DNA of 64,000 bases from Tomocerus qinae (GCA_020055645.1 CM034546.1:24242001-24306000), one strand, 5' to 3'; counted from the stretch's first letter, positions 10,301 through 20,000 are shown. Translations and numbers: made by a program. Notes: generated by a model from the letters alone, not told the origin.

Positions 10301-13257
10301 AAGGATTTCATTGGTCGCATCAACAGTCTACCATTCATCTTTTTGTCGTACATTGGTACGATGAACGGCATAAAAAGGTTGTATATAAAACGTACTTTGT
10401 TATAAGCGACTGCTTAACGCATGACGCAAACACATTTCATGTATTCCATTTAAAAGTAATGCAGAAAATTATGACAGACTTGCCATCTATTAAAAAATTT
10501 TACTATGTTTCTGATGGAACCGGTGCCCAATACAAAAATCGGTTTAATATTTACAATCTAATGAAACACAAGGAAGATTTCGGGACTACAGCAGAGTGGC
10601 ATTTTACCGCAACTTGTCATGGTAAATCCACTTGTGACGCCATGTCTGCGGTCGTTAAATCTTCCACACGAAGAGAGAGTCTGAAACCAAATAAAGTCAT
10701 TCAAAACGCTTCAGAAATGTTTCAGTATTGTACTGCTAACCTATCTAGTGACACTTTGGAATTTTTTTATGTATCAGAGGATGAAGTTATTAAATTTCCA
10801 TTTAATAATCCTGAAAGAAGAAATGGTGCTAAAAAAATTCCTGGAATACGAAGGCATCATTGTTTTGCCCCAGTTACTGGCAGTGAATTAGTAATGAAAG
10901 AATTTTCATGTTCTTTGAAGAAACGAACTTTTTTGTATAAAACAACCCCTGAAAATACTTTGCTTGTAGAAGTTGATGCAAAGGTAGGGCAGTACATAAC
11001 ATTTGTGGTCAATTCAAATTATCAGTTAGGTTTGGTGTTATGAAGTTATCAGTTATGAAGCGTGCAGGAAAAGGAAATAGTTTCCAATGGCCCGCAATAG
11101 ATAAGTTGGAGACAATTTGTAGGACAGATATAATTATACAGGTTGCACCTCCTACTCCCAGCAGATCAGGAAGAACTTATAAACTTAGCTTTGAAGACTT
11201 CAAAAAAACTTTAGAAAGATTCTCATCAAAATAAAATATGCAAATTTATATCGCCAGAAATAGCAATTCATGGAAAATGCTGTTATGCTATTTTTGTTAT
11301 ATAATTACAGTTCGTAATATACATTTATTTATAATGTTTGAATGTTATAAGATTTGAATTTACGGTTCTTATTTGAATAAAAAATTGATTTTATTGATAA
11401 TATAAATATAAAATGAAAATTGTAACTTTTATAACTTTGTAACTAAATTGTATATAACTTTTTTACCATTTACCATAAATATTGCTTTCCTAGAGATGAT
11501 AAGATGTATTTAAATGCTGATTGATAGATCGCACATTGTATTTCAGCGATTTTATAGAAATTGACTTTTGAACTCTTATTGGTACAAAATTTGCGACATT
11601 TTACGCCATAATCGTTCTGCTATAAATATTTAGATGCTAATTGACATGTGACGCAATTTATTTTAGGAATATTTACAAAAATTGTCTTTTGTTAAATTTT
11701 GTGACTTTTTAAATCGCTGCTGTTTAGCTAGATGTGTTTAGATACTGGTTAGTAGTTTACACAGTATATTTCAGAGATTTCTTTTAGAAAATGGCATTTG
11801 AACTTTTACTTGTACAAATCTTGTGACATATTACAAAACTATCGTTTAGCTAGAGGTGTTTAGATGCTGATTGATTGGTCCCACAATACATTTAAGCGAG
11901 TTTTATAGAAATTGACCTTTGACCTTTTACTGGCACAAAATTTGTGACATTTTCCATCATAATCGTTCTGATCGGCATGTTTAGATGCTGATTGATAGGT
12001 CACACAAGGTATATATGACCATTTTCATTACTTTGACCTTTGACATTTCGAGAGGTCAGACTAGTGTAATATGAAAAATTTGCTGATTCTATAGCTATTA
12101 CAGTAGAATTTGCTGTAAGAATGGTAAATTTCAAAAAAACGACTTTTTTCGAAATTTCGAAATTTATTTTTAATGATGGAGTTCGAATTTTGAAACAAAT
12201 CGCAGAACCCCTGGGGCAAATATTGTCTCATTCAATTTAAAAAAAATTTTATCCAAATCGGTTCAGTAGTTTCGGAGAAATTATGTATATGCTTTTTCAC
12301 CTCCGGGGGGTGTGCCCTAAGGAAAGGGGGCGGTGTATCAAAAATCGGAAAGAAAGTGTTTTTCACATTCCTTTTTCTGCATAGGTTAACATTTGTTGTG
12401 ATCCAATATCAAATTACAAATTTTTTTTCATACACATCTCTTAAATTCATACACTATTACTAAAGAATTTATTAGTATTACTAAACTTTTAAAATTATTT
12501 TTACAGTCAGTACAAGTGAGGATACTTTTGCCAATAATGCAGTTGAATTGAATCCTGTTCAAATATTATATACTTCACAAGTAGGCGAAAATTCAATTAC
12601 TTTGGGTTCACTCCCTATCCCTACCGACCTCGAGCAGATAAAATCTGTAACTCTCGCTGTCCCTGCTGCTACTTCTACTCCTGCTGCCAAGCCAAATCAA
12701 ACTACGGGTCTAGATACCAACAACAAGACTATTGGCGAATTCAAAAGTTGGTCATCTTTCTTTATTTCAATTTCTGAAATTTTAAAACTTTTTCAGTGGG
12801 AAAATTTTAATTCAACACTCATGAATTGACTTAAAATTTTTCGAGAATAATAATTAAATTGTTTTAATGTTTCAGCATTTCAGGAATTAGTCCTATTTCA
12901 GCTAAATGCTATACGAAAAGAAATTGAGGATCTGTCGCTAAAGATTAATTCTCTGGTAGTTCAACAACTTCCACCAGAAAACGACAACGATTTACCAACC
13001 CTGCCATGCATGACTGAAAATCAGCTTCTTGAATTAAATAATTGGCTTAAGTTAAAATGCCATCAAGATAATTTGGTACAATTTATTTAAAACCCCAAAA
13101 TTGTCATTACAAATATTTTTGTGTATTATAATTATTGAGTTTTAATGCAATAAGAGGTAATTCTACATAGCAGGTAAAACTTCTTCGCGTTACCGGGGGA
13201 AAGGATTGGAAAGAACTTAATAGAAGAATTTTAGCCAAAATTATATCGGGGGAGTAA
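7105..13257 (+). CDS. DUF4806-like protein gene, five exons
   Basis: Five exons can be joined with consistent phases: 7105-7321, 7435-7656, 12507-12746, 12876-13075 and 13174-13257 (introns of phase 1, 1, 1 and 0), giving about 320 residues. The N-terminus (CSQFAVVKFLKEKVFEVVPV followed by TWL and YCAWP) resembles the small N-terminal domain often found in insect proteins that end in DUF4806. Then come an acidic Ser/Glu linker, a Pro/Thr/Ala-rich segment, a coiled coil (NAIRKEIEDLSLKINSL) and the start of a C-terminal domain (VTGGKDWKELNRRILAKIIS), which matches the 'IGG.D.KE..RRIL' opening of DUF4806 as I remember it. That domain normally runs several tens of residues further. Here it stops at TAA 13255-13257, a few bases from the satellite. 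It could be truncated, or the frame could continue through a GT donor at 13254. Function is unknown. Intron 2 (4.85 kb) contains a DNA transposon in the same orientation. Confidence 0.7.
7435..7656 (+). CDS. DUF4806-like gene exon 2
   Basis: The acceptor is ACATCTTAG, ending at 7434. The donor GTACTT starts at 7657. The frame reads DSYEKADKSCEKIIRSEESD, then a Ser/Glu/Gln-rich linker, and ends ENDENEYYNFLLPA with one base of a split codon. Acidic low-complexity linkers at this position are usual between the N-terminal domain and the coiled coil in such proteins. Without splicing, the frame would end at TAG 7661-7663. Confidence 0.65.
7742..7745. repeat. Target-site duplication, left copy (TATT)
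   Basis: TATT immediately precedes the left TIR end GTGTATGAATTT. The same four bases follow the right TIR at 12455-12458. Confidence 0.65.
7746..8341 (+). repeat. Left terminal inverted repeat
   Basis: This matches the minus strand of 11859-12454. The first ~570 bases show no difference by eye, and divergence begins where the innermost part runs into the subterminal repeat units (around 8320). It contains a C-rich block (GATACACCGCCCCCTTTCC), the palindrome TTCGAAATTTCGAA, and two GGTCAAAGGTCA-type direct repeats that may be protein-binding sites. Confidence 0.9.
8195..8350 (-). repeat. Subterminal repeats, left side
   Basis: Parts of the same ~118-bp unit occur here in inverted orientation: CAATCAGCATCTAAACATG at 8207 and CAATCAGTATTTAAATACA at about 8326, each followed by CAGAACGATT. 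Only about two units are present, against about five on the right, so the element is asymmetric inside its TIRs. Confidence 0.6.
8563..11234 (+). pseudogene. Transposase gene, spliced but frame-broken
   Basis: The gene starts at ATG 8563. Exon 1 (8563-8809) ends AAAG before GTACAA. The acceptor TTTTACCAATAG ends at 8963, and the 154-bp phase-1 intron joins FVK to EYVVIPSNG in frame. Exon 1 carries a Cys/His cluster (C8, C14, H17, then YLCYSC), a likely zinc-binding N-terminus. A Ser-rich linker follows to about 9378. The frame then changes at an A-run near 9366-9375, where RKKCKQCLTLL continues, again near an A-run at about 9688-9696, and a third time at about 11040. After this the C-terminal part (SFQWPAIDKLE, PPTPSRSGRTYKLSFEDF) runs to TAA 11232-11234. 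Two of the three breaks sit in A homopolymers, so assembly error is possible. The downstream pieces keep family-like sequence, so the breaks are recent or artefactual. Confidence 0.75.
9718..11043 (+). CDS. Transposase catalytic core (DDD-type)
   Basis: This is the largest open piece of the transposase, 441 codons counted from TTG 9718; the frame itself is open from about 9676, so 9718 is not a true start. In order it shows a Cys-rich segment (C51, C53, then C81, C88, C93, C96, probable zinc ligands), a helical stretch, and an RNase-H-like core. The core motifs are HVDFGQNFSF (D181), VSDGTGAQYKNR (D266) and CHGKSTCDAM (D307). The spacing, 84 then 40 residues, is typical of DDE/D transposases, so these three Asp are the likely catalytic residues (inference). 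The 'SDG..AQYKNR' and 'HGK..CD' motifs are familiar to me from an unnamed group of proteins repeated in arthropod and cnidarian genomes. The product would bind the TIRs and cut and paste the element. Confidence 0.75.
   Translation: MVARRFIMMPLKELYDLFMKESEVIVSLSTFRLLRPKECTWPRHNGFHNTCTCIYHENFQLLLRAIDEEDDVGKFIQSMVCRDDTSDCHLGYCPKCPNENALNKYLEDIVDEEIDFYQWQKVDRTTFDKMTESVDAFCHRFKNYFPIIAQHHYITKRQSDYVKKLKDDRIKAENSAIVHVDFGQNFSFIIQDAVQGFHWSHQQSTIHLFVVHWYDERHKKVVYKTYFVISDCLTHDANTFHVFHLKVMQKIMTDLPSIKKFYYVSDGTGAQYKNRFNIYNLMKHKEDFGTTAEWHFTATCHGKSTCDAMSAVVKSSTRRESLKPNKVIQNASEMFQYCTANLSSDTLEFFYVSEDEVIKFPFNNPERRNGAKKIPGIRRHHCFAPVTGSELVMKEFSCSLKKRTFLYKTTPENTLLVEVDAKVGQYITFVVNSNYQLGLVL
11376..11381 (+). promoter_or_regulatory. 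Possible polyadenylation signal of transposase
   Basis: AATAAA lies about 140 bases after the transposase stop and before the right subterminal repeats. Chance occurrence is common in DNA this AT-rich. Confidence 0.3.
11505..12015 (+). repeat. Subterminal ~118-bp tandem repeats, right side
   Basis: About five degenerate units are recognisable by the recurring series TTTAGATGCTGATTGATAGG, ACA..GTAT, TTTATAGAAATTGAC, TTTTACTGGCACAAA, TTTGTGACATTTT and AATCGTTCTG or ATCGTTTAGC. TAGATGCTGATTG-like words lie near 11510, 11630, 11738, 11860 and 11980, spaced about 110-122 bp. The last two units extend into the right TIR. Such subterminal arrays often serve as transposase-binding sites. Confidence 0.65.
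11859..12454 (-). repeat. Right terminal inverted repeat
   Basis: This is the inverted copy of 7746-8341, ending CTTAAATTCATACAC, followed directly by the TATT duplication at 12455-12458. Its inner part merges with the tandem subterminal units. Confidence 0.9.
12507..12746 (+). CDS. DUF4806-like gene exon 3
   Basis: The acceptor is TTATTTTTACAG, ending at 12506, just 48 bases beyond the transposon's right target duplication. In phase 1 the frame reads VSTSEDTFANNAVELNPVQI and on through a Pro/Thr/Ala-rich stretch to NNKTIGEFK. It repeats the word TFAN also seen in exon 2 (KTTFANTVI versus DTFANNAVE), which hints at an old internal duplication. The donor is the weak GTTGGT at 12747; it is chosen because it alone gives the phase needed for exon 4. 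Confidence 0.55.
12876..13075 (+). CDS. DUF4806-like gene exon 4 (coiled coil)
   Basis: The acceptor is TTTTAATGTTTCAG, ending at 12875. The frame is FQELVLFQLNAIRKEIEDLS and then LKINSLVVQQLPPEN, followed by LPCMTENQLLELNNWLKLKC and HQDNL. The heptad-like leucines and isoleucines predict a coiled coil. The segment after it corresponds to the 'LP..T...L..LE..L' lead-in that usually precedes DUF4806. The donor GTACAA is at 13076. If read through, the frame would stop after VQFI. Confidence 0.65.
13174..13257 (+). CDS. DUF4806-like gene exon 5, at satellite edge
   Basis: The acceptor is CATAGCAG, ending at 13173. In phase 0 the frame reads VKLLRVTGGKDWKELNRRIL and then AKIISGE, stop TAA 13255-13257. 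Joined to exon 4 this gives DNL-VKLLRVTGGKDW, a natural continuation. The frame ends far short of a whole DUF4806 domain. A GTAACC donor at 13254 would leave phase 2, so the rest of the domain could lie in an exon beyond the satellite. The satellite itself begins at about 13264. Confidence 0.55.
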   Translation, partial: VKLLRVTGGKDWKELNRRILAKIISGE

Positions 13258-13263
13258 CCAATT

Positions 13264-16200
13264 TGCATTTTGCAAATTGTCGTCTGAAACGATTATTTTT
13301 ATATTCGATTGAGATCCTAAAAAGATCAGAGTACTCAATTTATAAAAACTATGTTATTGCGAAAAATAAATCCACAATTATGATATCATATAGGTAATCT
13401 GATCAGTAAAATTGGCATAGTTAACTGGACATGTTGTATCTAATGAAGCAATAGTCAATGTTTTTTGAATATTGTTATTGCCATTCTGTAAAATAGTTTT
13501 GAAATTTATAAATTTTTTCGAAGGGATCAGTGTCCCTGCATTATAATAACAAAATTAGAAATTATTAACATGTTAAAAAATTCATTGTGGAAGAAGATAA
13601 GAATGAATCCCATTTCATTCATCGGACTTAACTTCCAACTATCAATGTCCAATTTTATTATTGCATTTTGCAAATTGTGGTCTAAAACGATTATTTTTAT
13701 ATTCGACTAAGATCCCATAGAAATTATGGTACTCAATTTATTGAAACTATGTTATTGCGAAAAATAAATCTACAATTATGATATCATGTAAGTAATCTGA
13801 TCACTAAAATTGGCATAGTTAACCTCACATGTTGTATCTAATGAAGCAATAGTCAATGTTTTTTGAATATATTAATTGCCATTCTGTAAAATAGTATTGA
13901 AATTTATAAATTTTTTCGAGGGGATCAGTGTCCCTGCATTATAATAACAAAATTAGAAATTATTAACATGTTAAAAAATTCATTGTGGAAGAAGATAAGA
14001 ATAAATCCCATTTCATTCATCGGACTTAACTTCCAACTATCAATGTTAATTTTTAATATTGCATTTTGCAAATTGTCGTCTGAAACGATTATTTTTATAT
14101 TCGATTGAGATCCTACGGAGATCACAGTACTCAATTTATGAAAACTATGTTATTGCGAAAAATAAATCTACAATTATGATATCATATAAGTAATCTGATC
14201 AGTAAAATTGGCATAGTTAACTTCACATGTTGTATCTAATGAAGCAATAGTCAATGTTTTTTGAATATTGTTATTGCCATTCTGTAAAATAGTTTTGAAA
14301 TTTATAAATTTTTTCGAGAGGATCAGTGTCCCTGCATTATAATAACAAAATTAGAAATTATTAACATGTTAAAAAATTCATTGTGGAAGAAGATAAGAAT
14401 AAATCCCATTTCATTCATCGGACTTAACTTCCAACTATCAATGTTAATTTTTAATATTGCATTTTGCAAATTGTCGTCTGAAACGATTATTTTTATATTC
14501 GATTGAGATCCTAAAAAGATCAGAGTACTCAATTTATGAAAACTATGTTATTGCGAAAAATAAATCCACAATTATGATATCATATAAGTAATCTGATCAG
14601 TAAAATTGGCATAGTTAACTTCACATGTTGTTTCTAATGAAGCAATAGTCAATGATTTTTGAATATTGTTATTGCCATTCTGTAAAATGGTTTTGAAATT
14701 TATAAATTTTTTCGAGGGGATCTGCGTCCCAGCATTATAATAACAAAATTAGAAATTATTAACATGTTAAAAAATTCATTGTGGAAGAAGATAAGAATAA
14801 ATCCCATTTCATTCATAGGACTTAACTTCCAACTATCAATGTTCGTTTTTATTATTTCATTTATCAAATTGTCGTCTGAAATGATTATTTTTATATTCGA
14901 TTGAGATCCTACGGAGATCAGAGTACTCAATTTATGAAAACTATGTTATTGCGAAAAATAAATCTACAATTATGATATCATGTAAGTAATCTGATCTCTA
15001 AAATTGGCATAGTTAACTTCATATGTTGTATCTAATGAAGCAATAGTCAATGTTTTTTGAATATTTTTATTGCCGTTCTGTAAAATAGTTTTGAAATTTA
15101 TAAATGTTTTCGAGGGGATTAGTGTCCCAGCATTTTAATATTAAAAATTAAAAATTATTAACATGTTAAAAAATTCATTGTGGAAGAAGATAAGAATAAA
15201 TCCCATTTCATTCATCGGATTTAACTTCCAACTATCAATGTTAATTTTTAATATTGCATTTTGCAAATTGTCGTCTGAAACGATTATTTTTATATTCGAT
15301 TAAGATCCTAAAAAGATTAGAGTACTCAATTTATGAAAACTATGTTATTGCGAAAAATAAATCCAAAATTATGATATCATGTAAGTAATCTGATCAGTAA
15401 AATTTGCATAGTTAACTTCATGTTTTGTATCTAATAAAGCAATAGTCAATGTTTTTTGAATATTTTTATTGCCGTTCTGTAAAATAGTTTTGAAATTTAT
15501 AAATTTTTTCGAACGGATCAGTGTCCCTGCATTATAATAACAAAATTAGAAATTATTAACATGTTAAAAAATTCATTGTGGAAGAAGATAAGAATAAATC
15601 CCATTTCATTCATAGGACTTAACTTCCAACTATCAATGTTCGTTTTTATTATTGCATTTTGCAAATTGCGGTCTGAAACGATTATTTTTATATTCTATTG
15701 AGATCCTAAAAATATCAGAGTACTCAATTTATGAAAACTATGTTATTGCGAAAAATAAATCCACAATTATGATATCATGTAAGTAATCTGATCAGTAAAA
15801 TTTGCATAGTTAACTTCATGTTTTGTATCTAATAAAGCAATAGTCAATGTTTTTTGAATATTTTTATTGCCGTTCTGTAAAATAGTTTTGAAATTTATAA
15901 ATTTTTTCGAACGGATCAGTGTCCCTGCATTATAATAACAAAATTAGAAATTATTAACATGTTAAAAAATTCATTGTGGAAGAAGATAAGAATAAATCCC
16001 ATTTCATTCATAGGACTTAACTTCCAACTATCAATGTTCGTTTTTATTATTTCATTTATCAAATTGTCGTCTGAAATGATTATTTTTATATTCGATTGAG
16101 ATCCTACGGAGATCAGAGTACTCAATTTATGAAAACTATGTTATTGCGAAAAATAAATCTACAATTATGATATCATGTAAGTAATCTGATCTCTAAAATT

Positions 16201-19200
16201 GGCATAGTTAACTTCATATGTTGTATCTAATGAAGCAATAGTCAATGTTTTTTGAATATTTTTATTGCCGTTCTGTAAAATAGTTTTGAAATTTATAAAT
16301 GTTTTCGAGGGGATTAGTGTCCCAGCATTTTAATATTAAAAATTAAAAATTATTAACATGTTAAAAAATTCATTGTGGAAGAAGATAAGAATAAATCCCT
16401 TTTCATTCATCGGATTTAACTTCCAACTATCAATGTTAATTTTTAATATTGCATTTTGCAAATTGTCGTCTGAAACGATTATTTTTATATTCGATTAAGA
16501 TCCTAAAAAGATTAGAGTACTCAATTTATGAAAACTATGTTATTGCGAAAAATAAATCCAAAATTATGATATCATGTAAGTAATCTGATCAGTAAAATTT
16601 GCATAGTTAACTTCATGTTTTGTATCTAATGAAGCAATAGTCAATGTTTTTTGAATATTTTTATTGCCGTTCTGTAAAATAGTTTTGAAATTTATAAATT
16701 TTTTCGAACGGATCAGTGTCCCTGCATTATAATAACAAAATTAGAAATTATTAACATGTTAAAAAATTCATTGTGGAAGAAGATAAGAATAAATCCCATT
16801 TCATTCATAGGACTTAACTTCCAACTATCAATGTTCGTTTTTATTATTTCATTTATCAAATTGTCGTCTGAAATGATTATTTTTATATTCGATTGAGATC
16901 CTACGGAGATCAGAGTACTCAATTTATGAAAACTATGTTATTGCGAAAAATAAATCTACAATTATGATATCATGTAAGTAATCTGATCTCTAAAATTGGC
17001 ATAGTTAACTTCATATGTTGTATCTAATGAAGCAATAGTCAATGTTTTTTGAATATTTTTATTGCCGTTCTGTAAAATAGTTTTGAAATTTATAAATGTT
17101 TTCGAGGGGATTAGTGTCCCAGCATTTTAATATTAAAAATTAAAAATTATTAACATGTTAAAAAATTCATTGTGGAAGAAGATAAGAATAAATCCCTTTT
17201 CATTCATCGGATTTAACTTCCAACTATCAATGTTAATTTTTAATATTGCATTTTGCAAATTGTCGTCTGAAACGATTATTTTTATATTCGATTAAGATCC
17301 TAAAAAGATTAGAGTACTCAATTTATGAAAACTATGTTATTGCGAAAAATAAATCCAAAATTATGATATCATGTAAGTAATCTGATCAGTAAAATTTGCA
17401 TAGTTAACTTCATGTTTTGTATCTAATAAAGCAATAGTCAATGTTTTTTGAATATTTTTATTGCCGTTCTGTAAAATAGTTTTGAAATTTATAAATTTTT
17501 TCGAACGGATCAGTGTCCCTGCATTATAATAACAAAATTAGAAATTAACATGTTAAAAAATTCATTGTGGAAGAAGATAAGAATAAATCCCATTTCATTC
17601 ATAGGACTTAACTTCCAACTATCAATGTTCGTTTTTATTATTGCATTTTGCAAATTGCGGTCTGAAACGATTATTTTTATATTCTATTGAGATCCTAAAA
17701 ATATCAGAGTACTCAATTTATGAAAACTATGTTATTGCGAAAAATAAATCCACAATTATGATATCATGTAAGTAATCTGATCAGTAAAATTTGCATAGTT
17801 AACTTCATGTTTTGTATCTAATAAAGCAATAGTCAATGTTTTTTGAATATTTTTATTGCCGTTCTGTAAAATAGTTTTGAAATTTATAAATTTTTTCGAA
17901 CGGATCAGTGTCCCTGCATTATAATAACAAAATTAGAAATTATTAACATGTTAAAAAATTCATTGTGGAAGAAGATAAGAATAAATCCCATTTCATTCAT
18001 TGGACTTAACTTCCAACTATCAATGTCCAGTTTTATTATTGCATTTTGCAAATTGTGGTCTAAAACGATTATTTTTATATTCGATTAAGATCCCATAGAA
18101 ATCATGGTACTCAATTTATTGAAACTATGTTATTGCGAAAAATAAATCTACAATTATGATATCATGTAAGTAATCTGATCACTAAAATTGGCATAGTTAA
18201 CTTCACATGTTGTATCTAATAAAGCAATAGTCAATGTTTTTTGAATATATTTATTGCCATTCTGTAAAATAGTTTTGAAATTTATAAATTTTTTCGAGGG
18301 GATCAGTGCCCCTGCATTATAATAACAAAATTGGAAATTATTAACATATTAAAAAATTCATTGTGGAAGAAGATAAGAATAAATCCCATTTCATTCATCG
18401 GACTTAACTTCCAACCATCAATGTTAATTTTTATTATTGCATTTATCAAATTGCTGTCTGAAACGATTATTTTTATATTCTATTAAGATCCCATAGAAAT
18501 CATGGTACTCAATTTATTTAAACTATGTTATTGCGAAAAATAAATCTACAATTATGATATCATGTAAGTAATCTGATCACTAAAATTGGCATAGTTAACT
18601 TCATATGTTGTATCTAATGAAGCAAAAGTCAATGTTTTTTGAATATTTTTATTGCCATTCTGTAAAATAGTTTTGAAATTTATAAATGTTTTCGAGGGGA
18701 TCAGTGTCCCAGCATTATAATATTAAAAATTAGAAATTATTTACATGTTTAAAAATTCATTGTGGAAGAAGATAAAAATAAATCCCATTTCATTCATCAG
18801 ATTCAACTTCCAACTATCAATGTCCAGTTTTATTATTGCATTTTGCAAATTGTGGTCTAAAACGATTATTTTTATATTGCATTAAGATCCCATAGAAATC
18901 ATGGTACTCAATTTATTGAAACTATGTTATTGCGAAAAATAAATCTACAATTATGATATCATGTAAGTAATCTGATCACTAAAATTGGCATAGTTAACTT
19001 CATATGTTGTATCTCATAAAGCAATAGTCAATGTTTTTTGAATATATTTATTGCCATTCTATAAAATAGTTTTGAAATTTATAAATTTTTTCGAGGGGAT
19101 CAGTGTCCCTGCATTATAATAACAAAATTAGAAATTATTAACATGTTAAAAAATTTATTGAGGAAGAAGATAAGAATGAATCCCATTTCATTCATCGGAC

Positions 19201-20000
19201 TTAACTTCCAACTATCAATGTTAATTTTTAATATTGCATTTTGCAAATAGTCGTCTGAAACGATTATTTTTATATTCGATTGAGATCCTACAGAGATCAG
19301 AGTACTCAATTTATGAGTAATATGCAAAGTACTAGAGCAAAGTATGAGTACTAGAGCAAAACTATGTTATTGCAAAAAATAAATCTACAATTATGATATC
19401 ATGTGATCAGTAAAATTTGCATATTTAACTTCAGATGTTGTATCTAATGAAGCAATAGTCAATGTTTTTTGAATATTTTTATTGCCGTTCTGTAAAATAG
19501 TTTTGAAATTTTTAAGTGTTTTCGAGGGGATCAGTGTCCCAGCATTATAATATTAAAAATTAGAAATTATTAACATGTTAAAAAATTCATTGTGGAAGAA
19601 GATAAGAATGAATCCCATTTCATTCATCGGATTTAACTTCCAACTATCAATGTTAATTTTTAATATTGCATTTTGCAAATTGTCGTCTGAAACGATTATT
19701 TTTATATTCGATTGAGATCCTACGGAGATCAGAGTACTCAATTTATGAAAACTATGTTATTGCGAAAAATAAATCTACAATTATGATATCATATAAGTAA
19801 TCTGATCAGTAAAATTGGCATATTTAACTTCACATGTTGTATCTAATGAAGCAATAGTCAATGTTTTTTGAATATTGTTATTGCCATTCTGTAAAATAGT
19901 TTTGAAATTTATAAATTTTTTCGAGGGGATCAGTGTCCCTGCATTATAATAACAAAATTAGAAATTATTAACATGTTAAAAAATTCATTGTGGAAGAAGA
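13264..20000. repeat. Satellite block: heterogeneous monomers at left edge
   Basis: Neighbouring monomers differ in a central segment that comes in at least three forms after TCAATGT: TAATTTTTAATATTGC, CCAGTTTTATTATTGC and TCGTTTTTATTATTTC. They also alternate between the CCCTGCATTATAATAAC and CCCAGCATTATAATATT forms. Repetition at 797 bp is seen around 15.9-16.9 kb, and at about 1.99 kb between 15.64 and 17.63 kb. Confidence 0.7.
19312..19410. repeat. Insertion/deletion satellite variant, left occurrence
   Basis: After CTCAATTTATGA the monomer gains about 39 bp that contain a short internal duplication (AAAGTACTAGAGCAAAG, then ATGAGTACTAGAGCAAA). It also lacks about 10 bp after ATGATATCATGT, where TAAGTAATCT is missing. 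The same two changes occur together near 58.4, 59.2, 62.05 and 63.28 kb. Confidence 0.8.

Larger units (their letters stand above)
7746..12454 (+). mobile_element. 4.7-kb DNA transposon with ~596-bp TIRs
   Basis: A complete-looking DNA transposon lies in intron 2 of the DUF4806-like gene. Its ends are long inverted repeats (7746-8341 and 11859-12454) starting GTGTATGAATTTAAG, flanked by TATT on both sides. Inside are a spliced transposase gene on the plus strand (8563-11234) and arrays of ~118-bp subterminal repeats. The TIRs look identical over about 570 bp, which implies recent insertion or recent conversion between the ends. The superfamily cannot be fixed from the sequence alone. The 4-bp duplication and long TIRs would be compatible with Sola, but the transposase should be compared with all DDE superfamilies before naming it. 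Confidence 0.85.

Noticed and set aside
7746-12454. A virus-like element (Polinton or retroelement) because of the long terminal repeats
   Set aside because: The repeats are inverted and only about 0.6 kb. The sole gene is a DDD transposase, and no capsid, polymerase, integrase or reverse transcriptase is visible.
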